In this document: positions 1 through 8,929 of the stretch, piece by piece
How positions within the stretch are numbered: the first letter of the stretch is position 1
Layout: each line of letters opens with the position of its first letter
Assembly (NCBI GenBank): GCA_019637555.1
Contig: JAHBVK010000026.1
Span: forward strand, 1-64,000
Length of the DNA: 64,000 nt
From: Anaerolineae bacterium
Lineage (GTDB): Bacteria; Chloroflexota; Anaerolineae; Aggregatilineales; UBA2796
Direction: 5' to 3'
The notes under the pieces: model-generated
What the model was told of the DNA's origin: nothing
Databases searched by the model: none
What the model saw: the letters and a program-made list of their open reading frames with translations, nothing else
Position numbers and translations under genes: made by a program

Positions 1-225
1 CAGTTGGCATCAAACTTGCTGCGGGCGGCAGAGCTGACAGTAGTACCGAACGAGGAAGTGTTGAAGATTTACGATACGCTGCGCCCTGAACGCGCCTCGT
101 TAGACGAACTGCTGAGCTTGGCGGATTATCTAGAGACGCAGTATCAGGCTGTAGAGAATGCGCGCTTCATCCGCGAGGCAGCAGACGTGTATCGGAAGCG
201 CGGGCTATTGCGACGTGAAGGGTAG
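1..225 (+). CDS. pduE: Diol/glycerol dehydratase small (gamma) subunit, C-terminal fragment
   Basis: The reading frame is open at the left edge and ends at TAG 223-225, leaving about 74 residues. The residues match the C-terminal half of the small subunit of adenosylcobalamin-dependent propanediol/glycerol dehydratase. Landmarks in order are RAAELTVVPNEEVLKIYD, then LRPERASLDELLSLADYLE, then FIREAADVYRKRG. The subunit is part of a heterotrimer-type enzyme that dehydrates 1,2-diols or glycerol to aldehydes. The TTG at 4 is almost certainly internal, because the family has more than 60 residues before this point. The large and medium subunits would lie upstream, outside the window. No reactivase or microcompartment gene follows downstream. 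Confidence 0.85.
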   Translation, partial: QLASNLLRAAELTVVPNEEVLKIYDTLRPERASLDELLSLADYLETQYQAVENARFIREAADVYRKRGLLRREG

Positions 226-322
226 GGCGATCAGAGCCGTAATGGGACGGAATGAAAAAACCAGTGTCTGAAGCTAACGGCGGTTTCAACCTTATGTCTC
301 CCCTCTTGTTCCTGACTATTAA

Positions 323-874
323 CTATTCATCGCTCGCCACTTCTTCCGGTGGCGCTGATTCATAGCTCTCCTCGATCTGCCGTGCTGGCGGGGCGACCTG
401 TGCACTGGATCGGCGGCTGCGCTGTCCCCGTTGATCGGGTGCGGTTTTCGCCTGCTGTGTAGCGCAGTAGGGGCAAACATTCCAACCAAGATCGAGCAAT
501 TGACCGCAGTGGACGCACGGTTTCTTCAGTCGGGTGTAGCAGTGAGGGCAGACTTGCCACTGCGCGTGAGCAGGACGTCCACAGCCGGGGCAGACGGGCT
601 TCTCTTCGATGCTTTGCAGCAGCGCCTCTTCTTCCAGAGAGCGCTCGTATGCCTCTGACAGCGTTTCACGCGGACGCAGCATCAGGTACACGATCAGACC
701 AAAGACATTAAGCAGCGCCACCAGTACCGTCGCGGCAATCTGTGCCAGTGAATCGCGGGAACGCGCCCGCATATCGCGGTACGTCCACAGCGTGATCCCC
801 ACCCACACAGCGGTGATCGCCGCGCCAGCGCCCATCGCTAAGTACAGCAGCAGTTGAGGGATCAGTTCGTCCAT
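323..874 (-). CDS. Membrane protein with double zinc ribbon
   Basis: The protein has about 183 residues. Two hydrophobic segments lie near the N-terminus (about residues 6-28 and 44-65) and are joined by a Trp/Arg-rich loop, as in PLDc_N-type membrane anchors. A cytoplasmic double zinc ribbon follows, with four CxxC knuckles: CPGC, CPHC, CVHC and CPYC. A charged tail ends the protein. I chose ATG at 874 because an AGGAA lies 8 bases upstream of it. A GTG at 880 in the same frame is too close to that site. The function is unknown; proteins of this plan are common in Chloroflexota and may anchor an assembly or sensing role at the membrane. Confidence 0.75.
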   Translation of the reverse strand: MDELIPQLLLYLAMGAGAAITAVWVGITLWTYRDMRARSRDSLAQIAATVLVALLNVFGLIVYLMLRPRETLSEAYERSLEEEALLQSIEEKPVCPGCGRPAHAQWQVCPHCYTRLKKPCVHCGQLLDLGWNVCPYCATQQAKTAPDQRGQRSRRSSAQVAPPARQIEESYESAPPEEVASDE

Positions 875-1079
875 CGCCACAGTTCCTGAAGGCTACATTT
901 TCTAGTCAGTTGGCTCAGGAGTATAGCACGGCAGCGCACGGATGTGCAGGCAAATGCCGCTGATCCTTGCACTAGCGAGGCGATCAGGTACGGCAATTTC
1001 CACCAACTTTTCGGATTATTTTATGCCTGATCCGTGATCATGGACTTGTGCAATTGGCTACTGAGAAAGGCTGACTAAC

Positions 1080-1967
1080 ATGGATGCCGACCATACTGTC
1101 AAACACGTTCCCGATGAAGTTCCCGAAGATACAGTGGTAAAAGCCGATCCCGATCCCGACACGGTGAAGCATACCAACACTGCCGTAGAAAGCGCTGTGA
1201 CTCCCGATGCGGGTTGGGGCATTGATAAAGGCACAGTGCGCGAGAACAATGAGGATAGTCTGGCTGCCGTGACGGTTAATCAGGCGAGTGAGTCCGAGTC
1301 ACAATCAGTTGGACTTTATGCCGTTGCCGATGGCATGGGTGGTCATCAGGCGGGCGAAGTGGCTAGCAAGCTGGCGGTGCGCACAGCAATACGCCAACTA
1401 GTAGAAGCAGTCACTGAAAGCGATGAGCCAATGCCTGAAAATTACCGCGTTTGGCTTGAACAAGCAGTCGCCGTGGCTAATCGGGTGGTGCGTAAGACAG
1501 GCGATGATCAGCAAAAAAATCTGGGCACCACGCTGGTGATCGCGGTAGTGGTAGGCAACGACGTTCATATCGCTAACGTGGGTGACAGCCGCGCCTATCT
1601 GGTGACACCGACAAAACTACGCCAGATCACGCACGATCACACTTTTGTACAGATGTTGGTGGACAGTGGCACGATCACGCCAGAGCAGGCTGCCAAGCAT
1701 CCGCGTCGCAATGTGCTGACGCAGGCAATTGGCGCTCAAGATCAGGCGGACATTGATCTATATGATGAAACGTTGGGAGCGGACGAATTGATCTTGTTGT
1801 GTTCAGATGGCTTGTGGGAAACGCTTGGCGATGAGCAAATTCTAGAGATTATTCGTACCGCGGAGACACCCGGCGCGGCATGTCAGGCGCTGGTCGATGC
1901 CTGCAACGAGAAGGGTTCTCAGGATAATATCGCGGCGGTATTGGTGCGACCCGGTGCTGAGACGTAG
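1080..1967 (+). CDS. PP2C-family protein Ser/Thr phosphatase
   Basis: This 295-residue protein has a complete PP2C (PPM) catalytic domain after about 45 acidic, poorly conserved residues. The metal-binding and family motifs are visible in order: RENNED, VADGMGGHQAGE, GTTLV, NVGDSRAYL, LTQAIG, LLCSDGLWE and GSQDNIA. Enzymes of this group (Stp/PrpC) remove phosphate from Ser/Thr residues and oppose PknB-like kinases, using two Mn/Mg ions. There is no membrane segment, so it should be cytosolic. The start ATG at 1080 has a purine-rich GAGAAAGG about 11 bases upstream. No kinase is adjacent; the nearest one starts at 25107. Confidence 0.93.
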   Translation: MDADHTVKHVPDEVPEDTVVKADPDPDTVKHTNTAVESAVTPDAGWGIDKGTVRENNEDSLAAVTVNQASESESQSVGLYAVADGMGGHQAGEVASKLAVRTAIRQLVEAVTESDEPMPENYRVWLEQAVAVANRVVRKTGDDQQKNLGTTLVIAVVVGNDVHIANVGDSRAYLVTPTKLRQITHDHTFVQMLVDSGTITPEQAAKHPRRNVLTQAIGAQDQADIDLYDETLGADELILLCSDGLWETLGDEQILEIIRTAETPGAACQALVDACNEKGSQDNIAAVLVRPGAET

Positions 1968-2059
1968 GTCGATCAAATCAACAAGTGTCGTCACTGCTGC
2001 GGGATAGCAAGCTGTAATCGCGCGTTTGCACTTTGCCGCGGACATGCGATGATTAGTAG

Positions 2060-3268
2060 TTGTCTGTCATTCAACACGCTAATCATATTCAAGACATCTG
2101 GTGTAACGCTATGACCGCACTCGGAGTCAACGTCATTGCGGATTTAACCGCGCGTCGTGGGATCATTGAAGCAAGCCGCGTGACTCTGCTCGCCATGCAG
2201 CAGGCAGGCATCGATCTCAGTTTCACGGAGCACTTGTACGACGGCTTTCCCGACGATCAACGCGACAGCGGTACCGAAGTAGTACTACAGCAGCGCGGCA
2301 GTCCGTATCCGATCAGTGCCTTTTTCTACAGCTTGTTTAACTTTCTGACTCTGAATGATGAGCAGTACGCGCAGTTAGCAGATGACAAATACAGGATTGC
2401 TTACTGGGTCTGGGAATTTCAAAACCTGCCGTCGTCGTTAAAGGCGCAGTTAGGGCGGGTCGATGAGATCTGGACGGCGAGTGAGTTCTGTCGGCAGTGT
2501 TTCGCACCGATGACCAATAAGCCGATCACCGTGATCCCACATCCGACGATTGCGCTGCCGGAAGCTCAAGCTGCTGCGGCGGCGACGCGCGATCAGTTAG
2601 GCATTCGCGGTGATCGGTATATGTTCCTATTTGTATTCGATGCGGCGGGCAGCACCGCGAGGAAAAATCCTGAGGCGTTGATCAGCGCCTTCGAGCAGGC
2701 GTTCGGGCGTCCGCTGGACTCACGCTCCGCGCCGATACTGGTGTTCAAAGCGCGCAATATCGACCATCAGCCGAACTACAAGCGGCAGTTACAGGCGGAA
2801 TTAGATCGCATCGGCGGGCGTTTGATCTCGGAGAATTGGACGCGCCAACAAACCAACGCGCTGATCGCCTGTAGTGACTCTTATGTGTCGCTGCATCGCA
2901 GCGAAGGCTTCGGCATGACCATCGCGGAGGCAATGGCTTACGGCAAGCCTGTGATCGCAACCGCTTACTCCGGCAACATGGACTACATGACGCCAGATAA
3001 CAGTTTTCTGGTGGAATACGCACTGCGCGAAGTGTCCGATGCTAATGAGCAAGATCAGCAGTTGTTTCACGAACTGTACGCGGATTGTTGGTGGGCGGAA
3101 CCATCCGTAAGCGATGCCGCACGTCTGCTGCGCTACGTAGTCGAAAATCAGCAGGAGGCGCAGAAACGTGGTCAACAAGCGGCGCTGGATATTCCGCGTT
3201 ACTGTTCGCCTGAAGTCGTCGGGGCGATGATCAGGCAGCGATTGGCGGCAATTCAGGCGAGTCTGTGA
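2060..3268 (+). CDS. Glycosyltransferase, group 1 (GT4-like)
   Basis: This 402-residue protein has a GT-B fold. The C-terminal nucleotide-sugar-binding half carries the typical SEGFGMTIAEAMAYGKPVIA stretch (about residues 280-300). The N-terminal part begins with GVNVIADL, a common first strand in this group. It probably transfers a sugar from a nucleotide donor to a cell-surface glycan or glycolipid. The start is uncertain. TTG at 2060 gives the longest frame, but ATG at 2111 lies in frame just before the conserved region. Neither has a strong ribosome-binding site. It is downstream of the PP2C gene on the same strand with a gap of about 90 bases, and could be co-transcribed. Confidence 0.85.
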   Translation: MSVIQHANHIQDIWCNAMTALGVNVIADLTARRGIIEASRVTLLAMQQAGIDLSFTEHLYDGFPDDQRDSGTEVVLQQRGSPYPISAFFYSLFNFLTLNDEQYAQLADDKYRIAYWVWEFQNLPSSLKAQLGRVDEIWTASEFCRQCFAPMTNKPITVIPHPTIALPEAQAAAAATRDQLGIRGDRYMFLFVFDAAGSTARKNPEALISAFEQAFGRPLDSRSAPILVFKARNIDHQPNYKRQLQAELDRIGGRLISENWTRQQTNALIACSDSYVSLHRSEGFGMTIAEAMAYGKPVIATAYSGNMDYMTPDNSFLVEYALREVSDANEQDQQLFHELYADCWWAEPSVSDAARLLRYVVENQQEAQKRGQQAALDIPRYCSPEVVGAMIRQRLAAIQASL

Positions 3269-3275
3269 ACTAGAA

Positions 3276-3722
3276 TCACGGTTCGCGGTCAAGCAGAATC
3301 GTCACCGGACCGTCATTGACCAGTTCCACCTGCATACGCGCACCGAATTGTCCGGTTTCTATGCGCTGCACACCCGCTTCGCGCAGAAAGCCGACGAAGC
3401 GTTGGATCAACGGCTCGGCAAGTTGAGGAGGCGCAGATTTGAAGAAGCTGGGACGTCTGCCACCTGTTGCATCGGCATAGAGGGTGAACTGCGAGACGAC
3501 CAACGCACCGCCGTTCATATCAAGCAGTGAACGGTTGAACTTGTCGTCCTCGTCGGGAAAGATTCGCATCACAGCGATGCGCTCTGCCAGCCATTTCGCC
3601 TGCACATCAGTGTCAGCAGGTCCAACGCCGACGAGGATTAGCAACCCGCGCTCAATTGACCCGACTACCACACCATCCACCGTGACCGAAGCACGGCTCA
3701 CCCGTTGGATCACCGTCTTCAT
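3276..3722 (-). CDS. dtd: D-aminoacyl-tRNA deacylase
   Basis: This 148-residue protein has the full length of Dtd. It begins [13 protein letters not shown] and carries the family motifs SQFTLYAD and [10 protein letters not shown]; the latter holds the Gly-cis-Pro loop that selects D-aminoacyl groups. It hydrolyses D-aminoacyl-tRNAs to keep D-amino acids out of proteins. The start ATG at 3722 overlaps the stop codon of the upstream histidine kinase gene by four bases (ATGA), so it is very likely translationally coupled to that gene. The open frame extends upstream inside the kinase gene, but the family start is clearly at 3722. Confidence 0.95.
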   Translation of the reverse strand: MKTVIQRVSRASVTVDGVVVGSIERGLLILVGVGPADTDVQAKWLAERIAVMRIFPDEDDKFNRSLLDMNGGALVVSQFTLYADATGGRRPSFFKSAPPQLAEPLIQRFVGFLREAGVQRIETGQFGARMQVELVNDGPVTILLDREP

Positions 3723-5524
3723 TCGGCGGCATCTTCCCTGGTGGCAATGGGCAACCAGAATCCGAAGGTGCTGCCACTGCCGGGAGTGCTTTTGACCCAA
3801 ACCTCGCCGCCGTGTCGCTCCACGACGGTCTTAACCAGACTCAAGCCCAAGCCTGTGCCGGTGATATGTTCGGTGCCAGATTCGCGGGCGCGGTAGAAGC
3901 GCTGAAACAAGCGTTCCTGCCGTTCGGGGGAAATGCCGTAACCGTTATCTTGCACCTCGAAGCGCACTTTGCCGCTATCGCGCAGTAAGCGAACCTGAAT
4001 CGTGCCGTTTTCCGGTGTGTACTTGACCGCATTGCCGATCAAGTTGACCAGCGCCTGCCGTAACTGGGTGCTGCTGCCCTTGACGAAGATCGGTTCAACA
4101 GGCTTCGCCAGATTCATCTGATGACCACGCCGCACTGCTTGAAACTGCTGCGCGATGTAGACATCATCCAGTAAATCGCTGAAGTTCACATCGAGTAGTG
4201 GCGCAGTGCGTTCGCTCTCGATCTTCTCCAGCGTCAGCAAATCCTCGATCAGGTTTTTCATGGTGTTGAGCGCCTGCCTGATCTGCCGCACATATTCGTT
4301 CTGGCTGTCGTCGTAGGCGTCACCAGTCTCCGCCACCAGCAGTTCGAGGTAACCCATCATATTGCCCAGTGGATTGCGGAGATCATGCGACGCCATGCGG
4401 ATCATTTCCGACTTCAGGCTTTCCAATTCGCGCACGTCATCGTAGAGTTTCGCCTGTCGCAGCGCGGCGGCGATCTGGCTGGCAAGCGATTCTGCCATCA
4501 TCACATCGTCGCGGATAAAGCGCCTGTCCCGCCGACCCTCCGCCGCGAGGATGCAGCCCAAGCGTTGATCACGCACTCCCAGCGGCATCACCAACACACT
4601 TTGAAAATGATGCGTGTTTAGAAACTCCCGTATGCCTGCAGACAAATTCGCATCGTTAGCGCTCACCGCCGCGATCCGTCGCTGCTGGATGCTAGTTTGT
4701 ATTTCGGGCAGCGTCTTGAGATCGAACTCGCCACCCTCTGCGGGCAGCTTATCAGGAGCAGTTGCCGCTGTTAGGGCTGGTGCTTGGTGCGTCTGCACCA
4801 CCACGATTTTGTCTTGATCGCCGCGCAGTTCCGTGATCACGACGCTGGAAACGCCCAAGACATCTCCTACTGCTTGCGCGGCGTTCCGCAGTACGTCGGC
4901 GCGTTCCAGACTCGAGGAAATAGCGCGGCTAGCGCCATACAGCGACGCCATCTCATTGGCGCGGCGCTCGGTTTCCTGATACAGTCGCGCGTTATCCAGC
5001 GCCACCGCTGCGCGTGCTGCCAAGCGTTTGACGAAGGAAGCATCTGCCTCACTGAAGCTGTCTTCCTGATCGCCCTCCAAGCTAATCACGCCGAGCACCC
5101 GTCCACGCATTTCGATGGGCGCGGCGATGGCACAGCGAATTCCATCCGCCATGGCAATATAATCGGGATCATGGGCGACATCGGGCACGAACTGTACTTT
5201 CTTGGTACGCGCTGCCCTTCCTGATACACCCTCCGAGATCGATACAGGATTCTCAATGCTTTTGCGGATACGCTCAGGATCGTAGCCGAGCGACACCAGC
5301 GGGATCAGATTGCCGCCGTCCAGCGTCGTCACCGCCATAATTCCGGCTGCTGCTCCGGTGCGACGCATCGCCCAATCTAGAGTCAACGTCAGCACATTTT
5401 CCAGATTTAGCGTCGAGTTCAGTTCCTGATCGACGCGCTGGAACATGAGCAGTTCTTCCAGTTGCTCTTCGCGGTTATCGCTTTTACTATTCTTGTTCGT
5501 TCTGTGACTGTTACCGTTCATCAT
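3719..5524 (-). CDS. Soluble GAF-GAF histidine kinase
   Basis: This is a 601-residue sensor kinase without membrane segments. Domains in order are GAF 1 (about 40-190), GAF 2 (about 215-355), HisKA (about 370-435, phospho-His in [12 protein letters not shown]) and HATPase_c (about 475-590). The last has the N box around VKYTPENG, the G1 box around [11 protein letters not shown] and the G2 box [10 protein letters not shown]. It should autophosphorylate in response to a cytosolic ligand or redox state sensed by the GAF domains. There is no linked response regulator. It sits between an alpha/beta hydrolase gene (14-base overlap) and dtd (4-base overlap), an odd operon whose logic is not evident. 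Confidence 0.92.
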   Translation of the reverse strand: MMNGNSHRTNKNSKSDNREEQLEELLMFQRVDQELNSTLNLENVLTLTLDWAMRRTGAAAGIMAVTTLDGGNLIPLVSLGYDPERIRKSIENPVSISEGVSGRAARTKKVQFVPDVAHDPDYIAMADGIRCAIAAPIEMRGRVLGVISLEGDQEDSFSEADASFVKRLAARAAVALDNARLYQETERRANEMASLYGASRAISSSLERADVLRNAAQAVGDVLGVSSVVITELRGDQDKIVVVQTHQAPALTAATAPDKLPAEGGEFDLKTLPEIQTSIQQRRIAAVSANDANLSAGIREFLNTHHFQSVLVMPLGVRDQRLGCILAAEGRRDRRFIRDDVMMAESLASQIAAALRQAKLYDDVRELESLKSEMIRMASHDLRNPLGNMMGYLELLVAETGDAYDDSQNEYVRQIRQALNTMKNLIEDLLTLEKIESERTAPLLDVNFSDLLDDVYIAQQFQAVRRGHQMNLAKPVEPIFVKGSSTQLRQALVNLIGNAVKYTPENGTIQVRLLRDSGKVRFEVQDNGYGISPERQERLFQRFYRARESGTEHITGTGLGLSLVKTVVERHGGEVWVKSTPGSGSTFGFWLPIATREDAAE

Positions 5525-6410
5525 TCAGTCCTAAAAACTGACTCAACGCTTGATCCCGTTCCTCGCTGGGTATGGTGATCACGCTGGTGTGTCCGGCGGA
5601 CTCGATAGTAACAACTTTAGCGGCGGGCATGCCGGCTTGCATCTGGCTGATCACCGGATCGGGCAGCACCTGATCTTCTTTCCCGATCACGCCTTGCCCT
5701 GCCCGTAGGATCAATACCGGACAGCGCACATCGCGGTACAGCGAAGGCAACTGTTCCCACATGGCGTTATCTTCGCGGCGGCGATCCGCCTCGACAACGT
5801 AACGCGGCACGTTGCGAATGAAGGTGTCATCTGGCTGCTGACGAAGGTTGCTGCGGACAAGTGTTTCCAGTTCGGGCGTCCATGGTTGGTACAGCGGTGC
5901 AGCTTGAAAGCGGCTGACGTATTGCTCGGCAGAGGGGTAGCGGTAGGTTAAATTGCCATAGTAGGCGGCGAGCGATTGCTGCGCTTCTTCCCCCGGCAGT
6001 GCCCCACCATCAACGAGGATCAAACCGGAGACGCGCTCAGGATATTTAGCAGCCATGAACAAACTGAGCGTCGCGCCGAAGGAATGACCCAGCACCACGA
6101 AGCGCACCAACCGCAGCCGATCCATCAGCCCGATCAGGTCGTTCAGGTGTGTTAGCAATCCATACTCGCCAGCGGGCATATCGGAGCGCCCGCGTCCGCG
6201 TAAATCGGGAGCGAGCAAGCGCCGTCTGCCATTGAGCAGCTTGCCAAAAGTTAATGATGCCAACCCATTCGCAGTAAAAGCATGCAAAAACAGGATCGGC
6301 GGTTCAGTACTGTTACTATCCCAGTCGAGCACGTTCAAACGCACGCGTCCGGTGGTGATGCGGTAAGATTTATAAGGTTTAGTGCGGGCTTCGGTCTCAA
6401 ATACAATCAT
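5511..6410 (-). CDS. Alpha/beta hydrolase
   Basis: This 299-residue protein has the alpha/beta-hydrolase fold. The nucleophile elbow is GHSFGA (Ser), the oxyanion region is LFLHAFTANG, and the putative catalytic His is in SAGHTSVI near the end. DLRGRGRSD is typical of the haloperoxidase/epoxide hydrolase-like branch. The substrate cannot be deduced. I chose ATG at 6410 rather than the in-frame GTG at 6437, because the GTG falls inside the stem of a terminator that ends the upstream ABC ATPase gene. The 3' end overlaps the histidine kinase start by 14 bases. Confidence 0.88.
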   Translation of the reverse strand: MIVFETEARTKPYKSYRITTGRVRLNVLDWDSNSTEPPILFLHAFTANGLASLTFGKLLNGRRRLLAPDLRGRGRSDMPAGEYGLLTHLNDLIGLMDRLRLVRFVVLGHSFGATLSLFMAAKYPERVSGLILVDGGALPGEEAQQSLAAYYGNLTYRYPSAEQYVSRFQAAPLYQPWTPELETLVRSNLRQQPDDTFIRNVPRYVVEADRRREDNAMWEQLPSLYRDVRCPVLILRAGQGVIGKEDQVLPDPVISQMQAGMPAAKVVTIESAGHTSVITIPSEERDQALSQFLGLNDER

Positions 6411-6428
6411 ATGGTGTCGCCAGACAAA

Positions 6429-6462
6429 CAAAGACACCCGACGTAGTTGCCGAGTGTCTTTG
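6429..6462 (-). terminator. Terminator of the ABC ATPase gene
   Basis: The arms CAAAGACAC (6429-6437) and GTGTCTTTG (6454-6462) are perfectly complementary, with further pairs across one mismatch. On the minus strand the hairpin is followed by TTTGTCTG. It lies 65 bases after the stop of the MalK-like ATPase gene. Confidence 0.65.
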
Positions 6463-6526
6463 ATTGTAGTTGAAGATTGAATTGTGAGCGAGTGCTAAAG
6501 TAGCATTGGCATCACTTTTTTATAGA

Positions 6527-7633
6527 TTAGACGAGCAGGGACTTCTGTGACTTAGCATCAAACAGGTGCATGCTGTCCACATCGATCAACACCTGCATCC
6601 GCTGACCAATGGTTGCCGCCGTACGCGGGTCCATGCGCGAGATGAAGGTCTTGCCGCCGTCTTCCAGATAGACGATCTTTTCGTTGCCCATCTGCTCGAC
6701 CACATCGACGTTCGCTTCCACCGCCGCTGGATTGATGTTGGCAGCTTGGAAGTGGGGGTCGTAGATGTTCTCGGGACGAATGCCCAGTACAACGTCGCTG
6801 CTTGGAGCGCGCTTGAGGGCTTCGGCGTGGCGGGCAGGCGCGGGCAGTTTGAAAGTCGCCGTTTCAACCACCCATTTGTCGCCTTCTTGCTTCAACTTGG
6901 CGTCGAAGAAGTTCATTGACGGGCTGCCAATGAAACCAGCGACGAACAGGTTGGCGGGACGGTTGTACAGCGTGTCGGGCGTATCGCACTGCTGCAGTTC
7001 ACCGGCGCTCATCACGGCGATGCGCGTACCCATCGTCATGGCTTCCACTTGGTCGTGGGTCACGTAGATGAAGGTGGTGCCGAGGCGCTGGTGCAGTTTG
7101 CTGATGAAGGCGCGGGCTTCTACGCGTAGTTTGGCGTCGAGGTTGGACAGAGGCTCGTCCATCAAGAATACGGCTGGTTCACGCACGATGGCGCGACCTA
7201 CTGCTACACGCTGGCGCTGACCACCGGAGAGTTGGCGGGGCTTACGATCCAGTAGTTGCTCGATACCCAGACTCTTGGCAACTTCACGAACACGCTCGTC
7301 GATCACGTTCTTCGGGGTTTTGCGTAGGCGCAGACCGAAAGCCATGTTCTCGTACACCGTCATGTGCGGGTAGAGGGCATAGCTCTGGAATACCATTGCA
7401 ATGTCGCGGTCTTTGGGAGCGACGTTGTTAACGACGCGATCACCGATCAGAATTTCGCCGTCGGAGATTTCTTCCAATCCCGCCAGCATACGCAAGCTGG
7501 TGGATTTTCCGCAACCTGAGGGTCCGACCAGAACGAGAAACTCTTTATCGGCAACGTCGATGTTGAGGTCTTTGACCGCCACGACATCACCCTGATAACG
7601 TTTCCAAACGTGCTTAAATGATACGCTTGCCAC
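6527..7633 (-). CDS. ugpC: Carbohydrate ABC transporter ATPase (MalK/UgpC/MsmX type)
   Basis: This 368-residue ATPase has Walker A GPSGCGKST, the Q-loop in VFQSYALYPHMT, signature LSGGQRQRVA, Walker B VFLMDEPLSNLD and the H-loop in YVTHDQVEAM. A C-terminal TOBE/OB region (about 235-368) is as in MalK and UgpC. It energises import of sugars or glycerol-phosphate-type solutes. No binding protein or permease gene is nearby. It could therefore serve several permeases from elsewhere, as MsmX-type ATPases do. The start is GTG at 7633, with GGAGGA eight bases upstream. The gene symbol is by similarity only. Confidence 0.92.
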   Translation of the reverse strand: MASVSFKHVWKRYQGDVVAVKDLNIDVADKEFLVLVGPSGCGKSTSLRMLAGLEEISDGEILIGDRVVNNVAPKDRDIAMVFQSYALYPHMTVYENMAFGLRLRKTPKNVIDERVREVAKSLGIEQLLDRKPRQLSGGQRQRVAVGRAIVREPAVFLMDEPLSNLDAKLRVEARAFISKLHQRLGTTFIYVTHDQVEAMTMGTRIAVMSAGELQQCDTPDTLYNRPANLFVAGFIGSPSMNFFDAKLKQEGDKWVVETATFKLPAPARHAEALKRAPSSDVVLGIRPENIYDPHFQAANINPAAVEANVDVVEQMGNEKIVYLEDGGKTFISRMDPRTAATIGQRMQVLIDVDSMHLFDAKSQKSLLV

Positions 7634-8031
7634 AGGTGTATTCCTCCAAGATATATTTGTGCCTGTCGGTTCACGATGCTCTCAAAAAGTCCGGACAAAA
7701 CGGCACACCACCGAAAGGTGAAGCCATTATGTCACTTTTCACACACCCAAACAACAGGTCTGCGTTTACTTTCGCTCCATTTTACAACAGCTTTTGTTCA
7801 AAGTGCTAATTTTGATAGGGCGATCTTTTGTAAATTTTTCGACTTGTTTGCACATCATAAAAATCGCAATAATCTCTCAACGCATCTCAATGCTTTTAAG
7901 GATTTAGCGTTTTTTCTGAACTAAAGTGATAACTAAGCAGCGCTGCCGTCGCTGACTACCATCGCTGACTACCGCCACCCCACCGATGTGGTAAAATGGC
8001 AGCTTGATTTTGCATTTACAAGGGGATTTCT
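7634..8031. other. AT-rich divergent intergenic region, no gene
   Basis: These 398 bases separate the MalK-like ATPase gene (minus) from the exported-protein gene at 8032 (plus). The centre (about 7740-7920) is distinctly AT-rich and should hold both promoters. I see no convincing -35/-10 pair, RNA gene or long repeat. Short open frames here have no recognisable similarity. Confidence 0.5.
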
Positions 8032-8880
8032 GTGTCCAATAACTCAAATTCATCCGGTTCATCAGGGTTCGGAATACCCGCTTCAAGCGCCTTATTCCTA
8101 ATTGTCGCATTGGTTATCGGGGCAGCAGTCCTATTCGGATCAACGAACATTGATCCTCGATCTGGCGTGCGTGCACAATTTACCGCCACACCGATAGATC
8201 TGTTCGCCAATATTACCTACATCCCCTTTACCAGCAGCGACGGCATTGTCCAATTTGAGCGCCCTGCCGCGTGGACGGAAATCCCCATTCAACAGCCACT
8301 TACCTACATCTTTGCGCCGGTAAATCCCGATGGCAGCACCAACGACATTTCGCGCTTCGATGTGATCCTAGGACCTACCAGCGGCATTGGTTTGCCCGGA
8401 ATAACGGCAAACTCGACACCCGAAGACGTGATCGGTGCGCTGGTGACCTCTAGCCCTGATGCGCAAGCCTCCGATCTTGTACCCGAAAAGATCGATGGTT
8501 TGAGTGGCGCGTCGGTCAAATTGACACAGGTGGTCAGCAATCAGGGTGTTAACGAGCAACGTGTCGCGGAGTTCGTCGTATTGAGTCTGGGTGATGGCTA
8601 TATGGTCTTGTTCGAAGCAGTCACTACCAGCCCCAATAGTGAACGTATGGATCGCGTCATGCAACAGTTGAAGGATACCTTTAAGCTCAACCGTGATGCA
8701 GCGCTGGCAGGGTTGAAAGAGACCTATTCAGGCACCGTTCCGCCCACCCCAACCTTAGCTGCCAGCGTCACTCCGGCTGCGACTGCGCTTCCGGCTGCCA
8801 CAGCGGATGTGACCGCAGAGATGACAGCAGAGGCAACAGCCGAGGCGACTGCAGAAGCAACAGCAACGCCTACACAATAG
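8032..8880 (+). CDS. Exported or membrane-anchored protein with Thr/Ala/Glu-rich tail
   Basis: This 282-residue protein was not recognised. A Ser/Asn-rich N-terminus is followed by one hydrophobic segment (about residues 20-38). An extracytoplasmic globular region of about 190 residues follows, then a low-complexity tail rich in Thr, Ala, Pro and Glu with repeated TAEA units. Such tails often link surface domains in Chloroflexota. The start is GTG at 8032, with AAGGGGA about seven bases upstream. The next gene (LysM protein) starts 50 bases downstream on the same strand, so both may form an envelope operon. Confidence 0.75.
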   Translation: MSNNSNSSGSSGFGIPASSALFLIVALVIGAAVLFGSTNIDPRSGVRAQFTATPIDLFANITYIPFTSSDGIVQFERPAAWTEIPIQQPLTYIFAPVNPDGSTNDISRFDVILGPTSGIGLPGITANSTPEDVIGALVTSSPDAQASDLVPEKIDGLSGASVKLTQVVSNQGVNEQRVAEFVVLSLGDGYMVLFEAVTTSPNSERMDRVMQQLKDTFKLNRDAALAGLKETYSGTVPPTPTLAASVTPAATALPAATADVTAEMTAEATAEATAEATATPTQ

Positions 8881-8929
8881 TCGATTGATTACCACTAGAG
8901 CGATACCGCGAAGGGTTACAGAGGTTCGT

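Noticed and set aside
2111-3268. ATG at 2111 as the only start of the glycosyltransferase
   Set aside because: It is plausible and keeps the whole conserved domain, but it lacks a clear ribosome-binding site too, so I kept the longer frame and noted the doubt.
7634-8031. A riboswitch or small RNA in the divergent region
   Set aside because: The region is AT-rich but has no long stems or recognisable conserved core on either strand.
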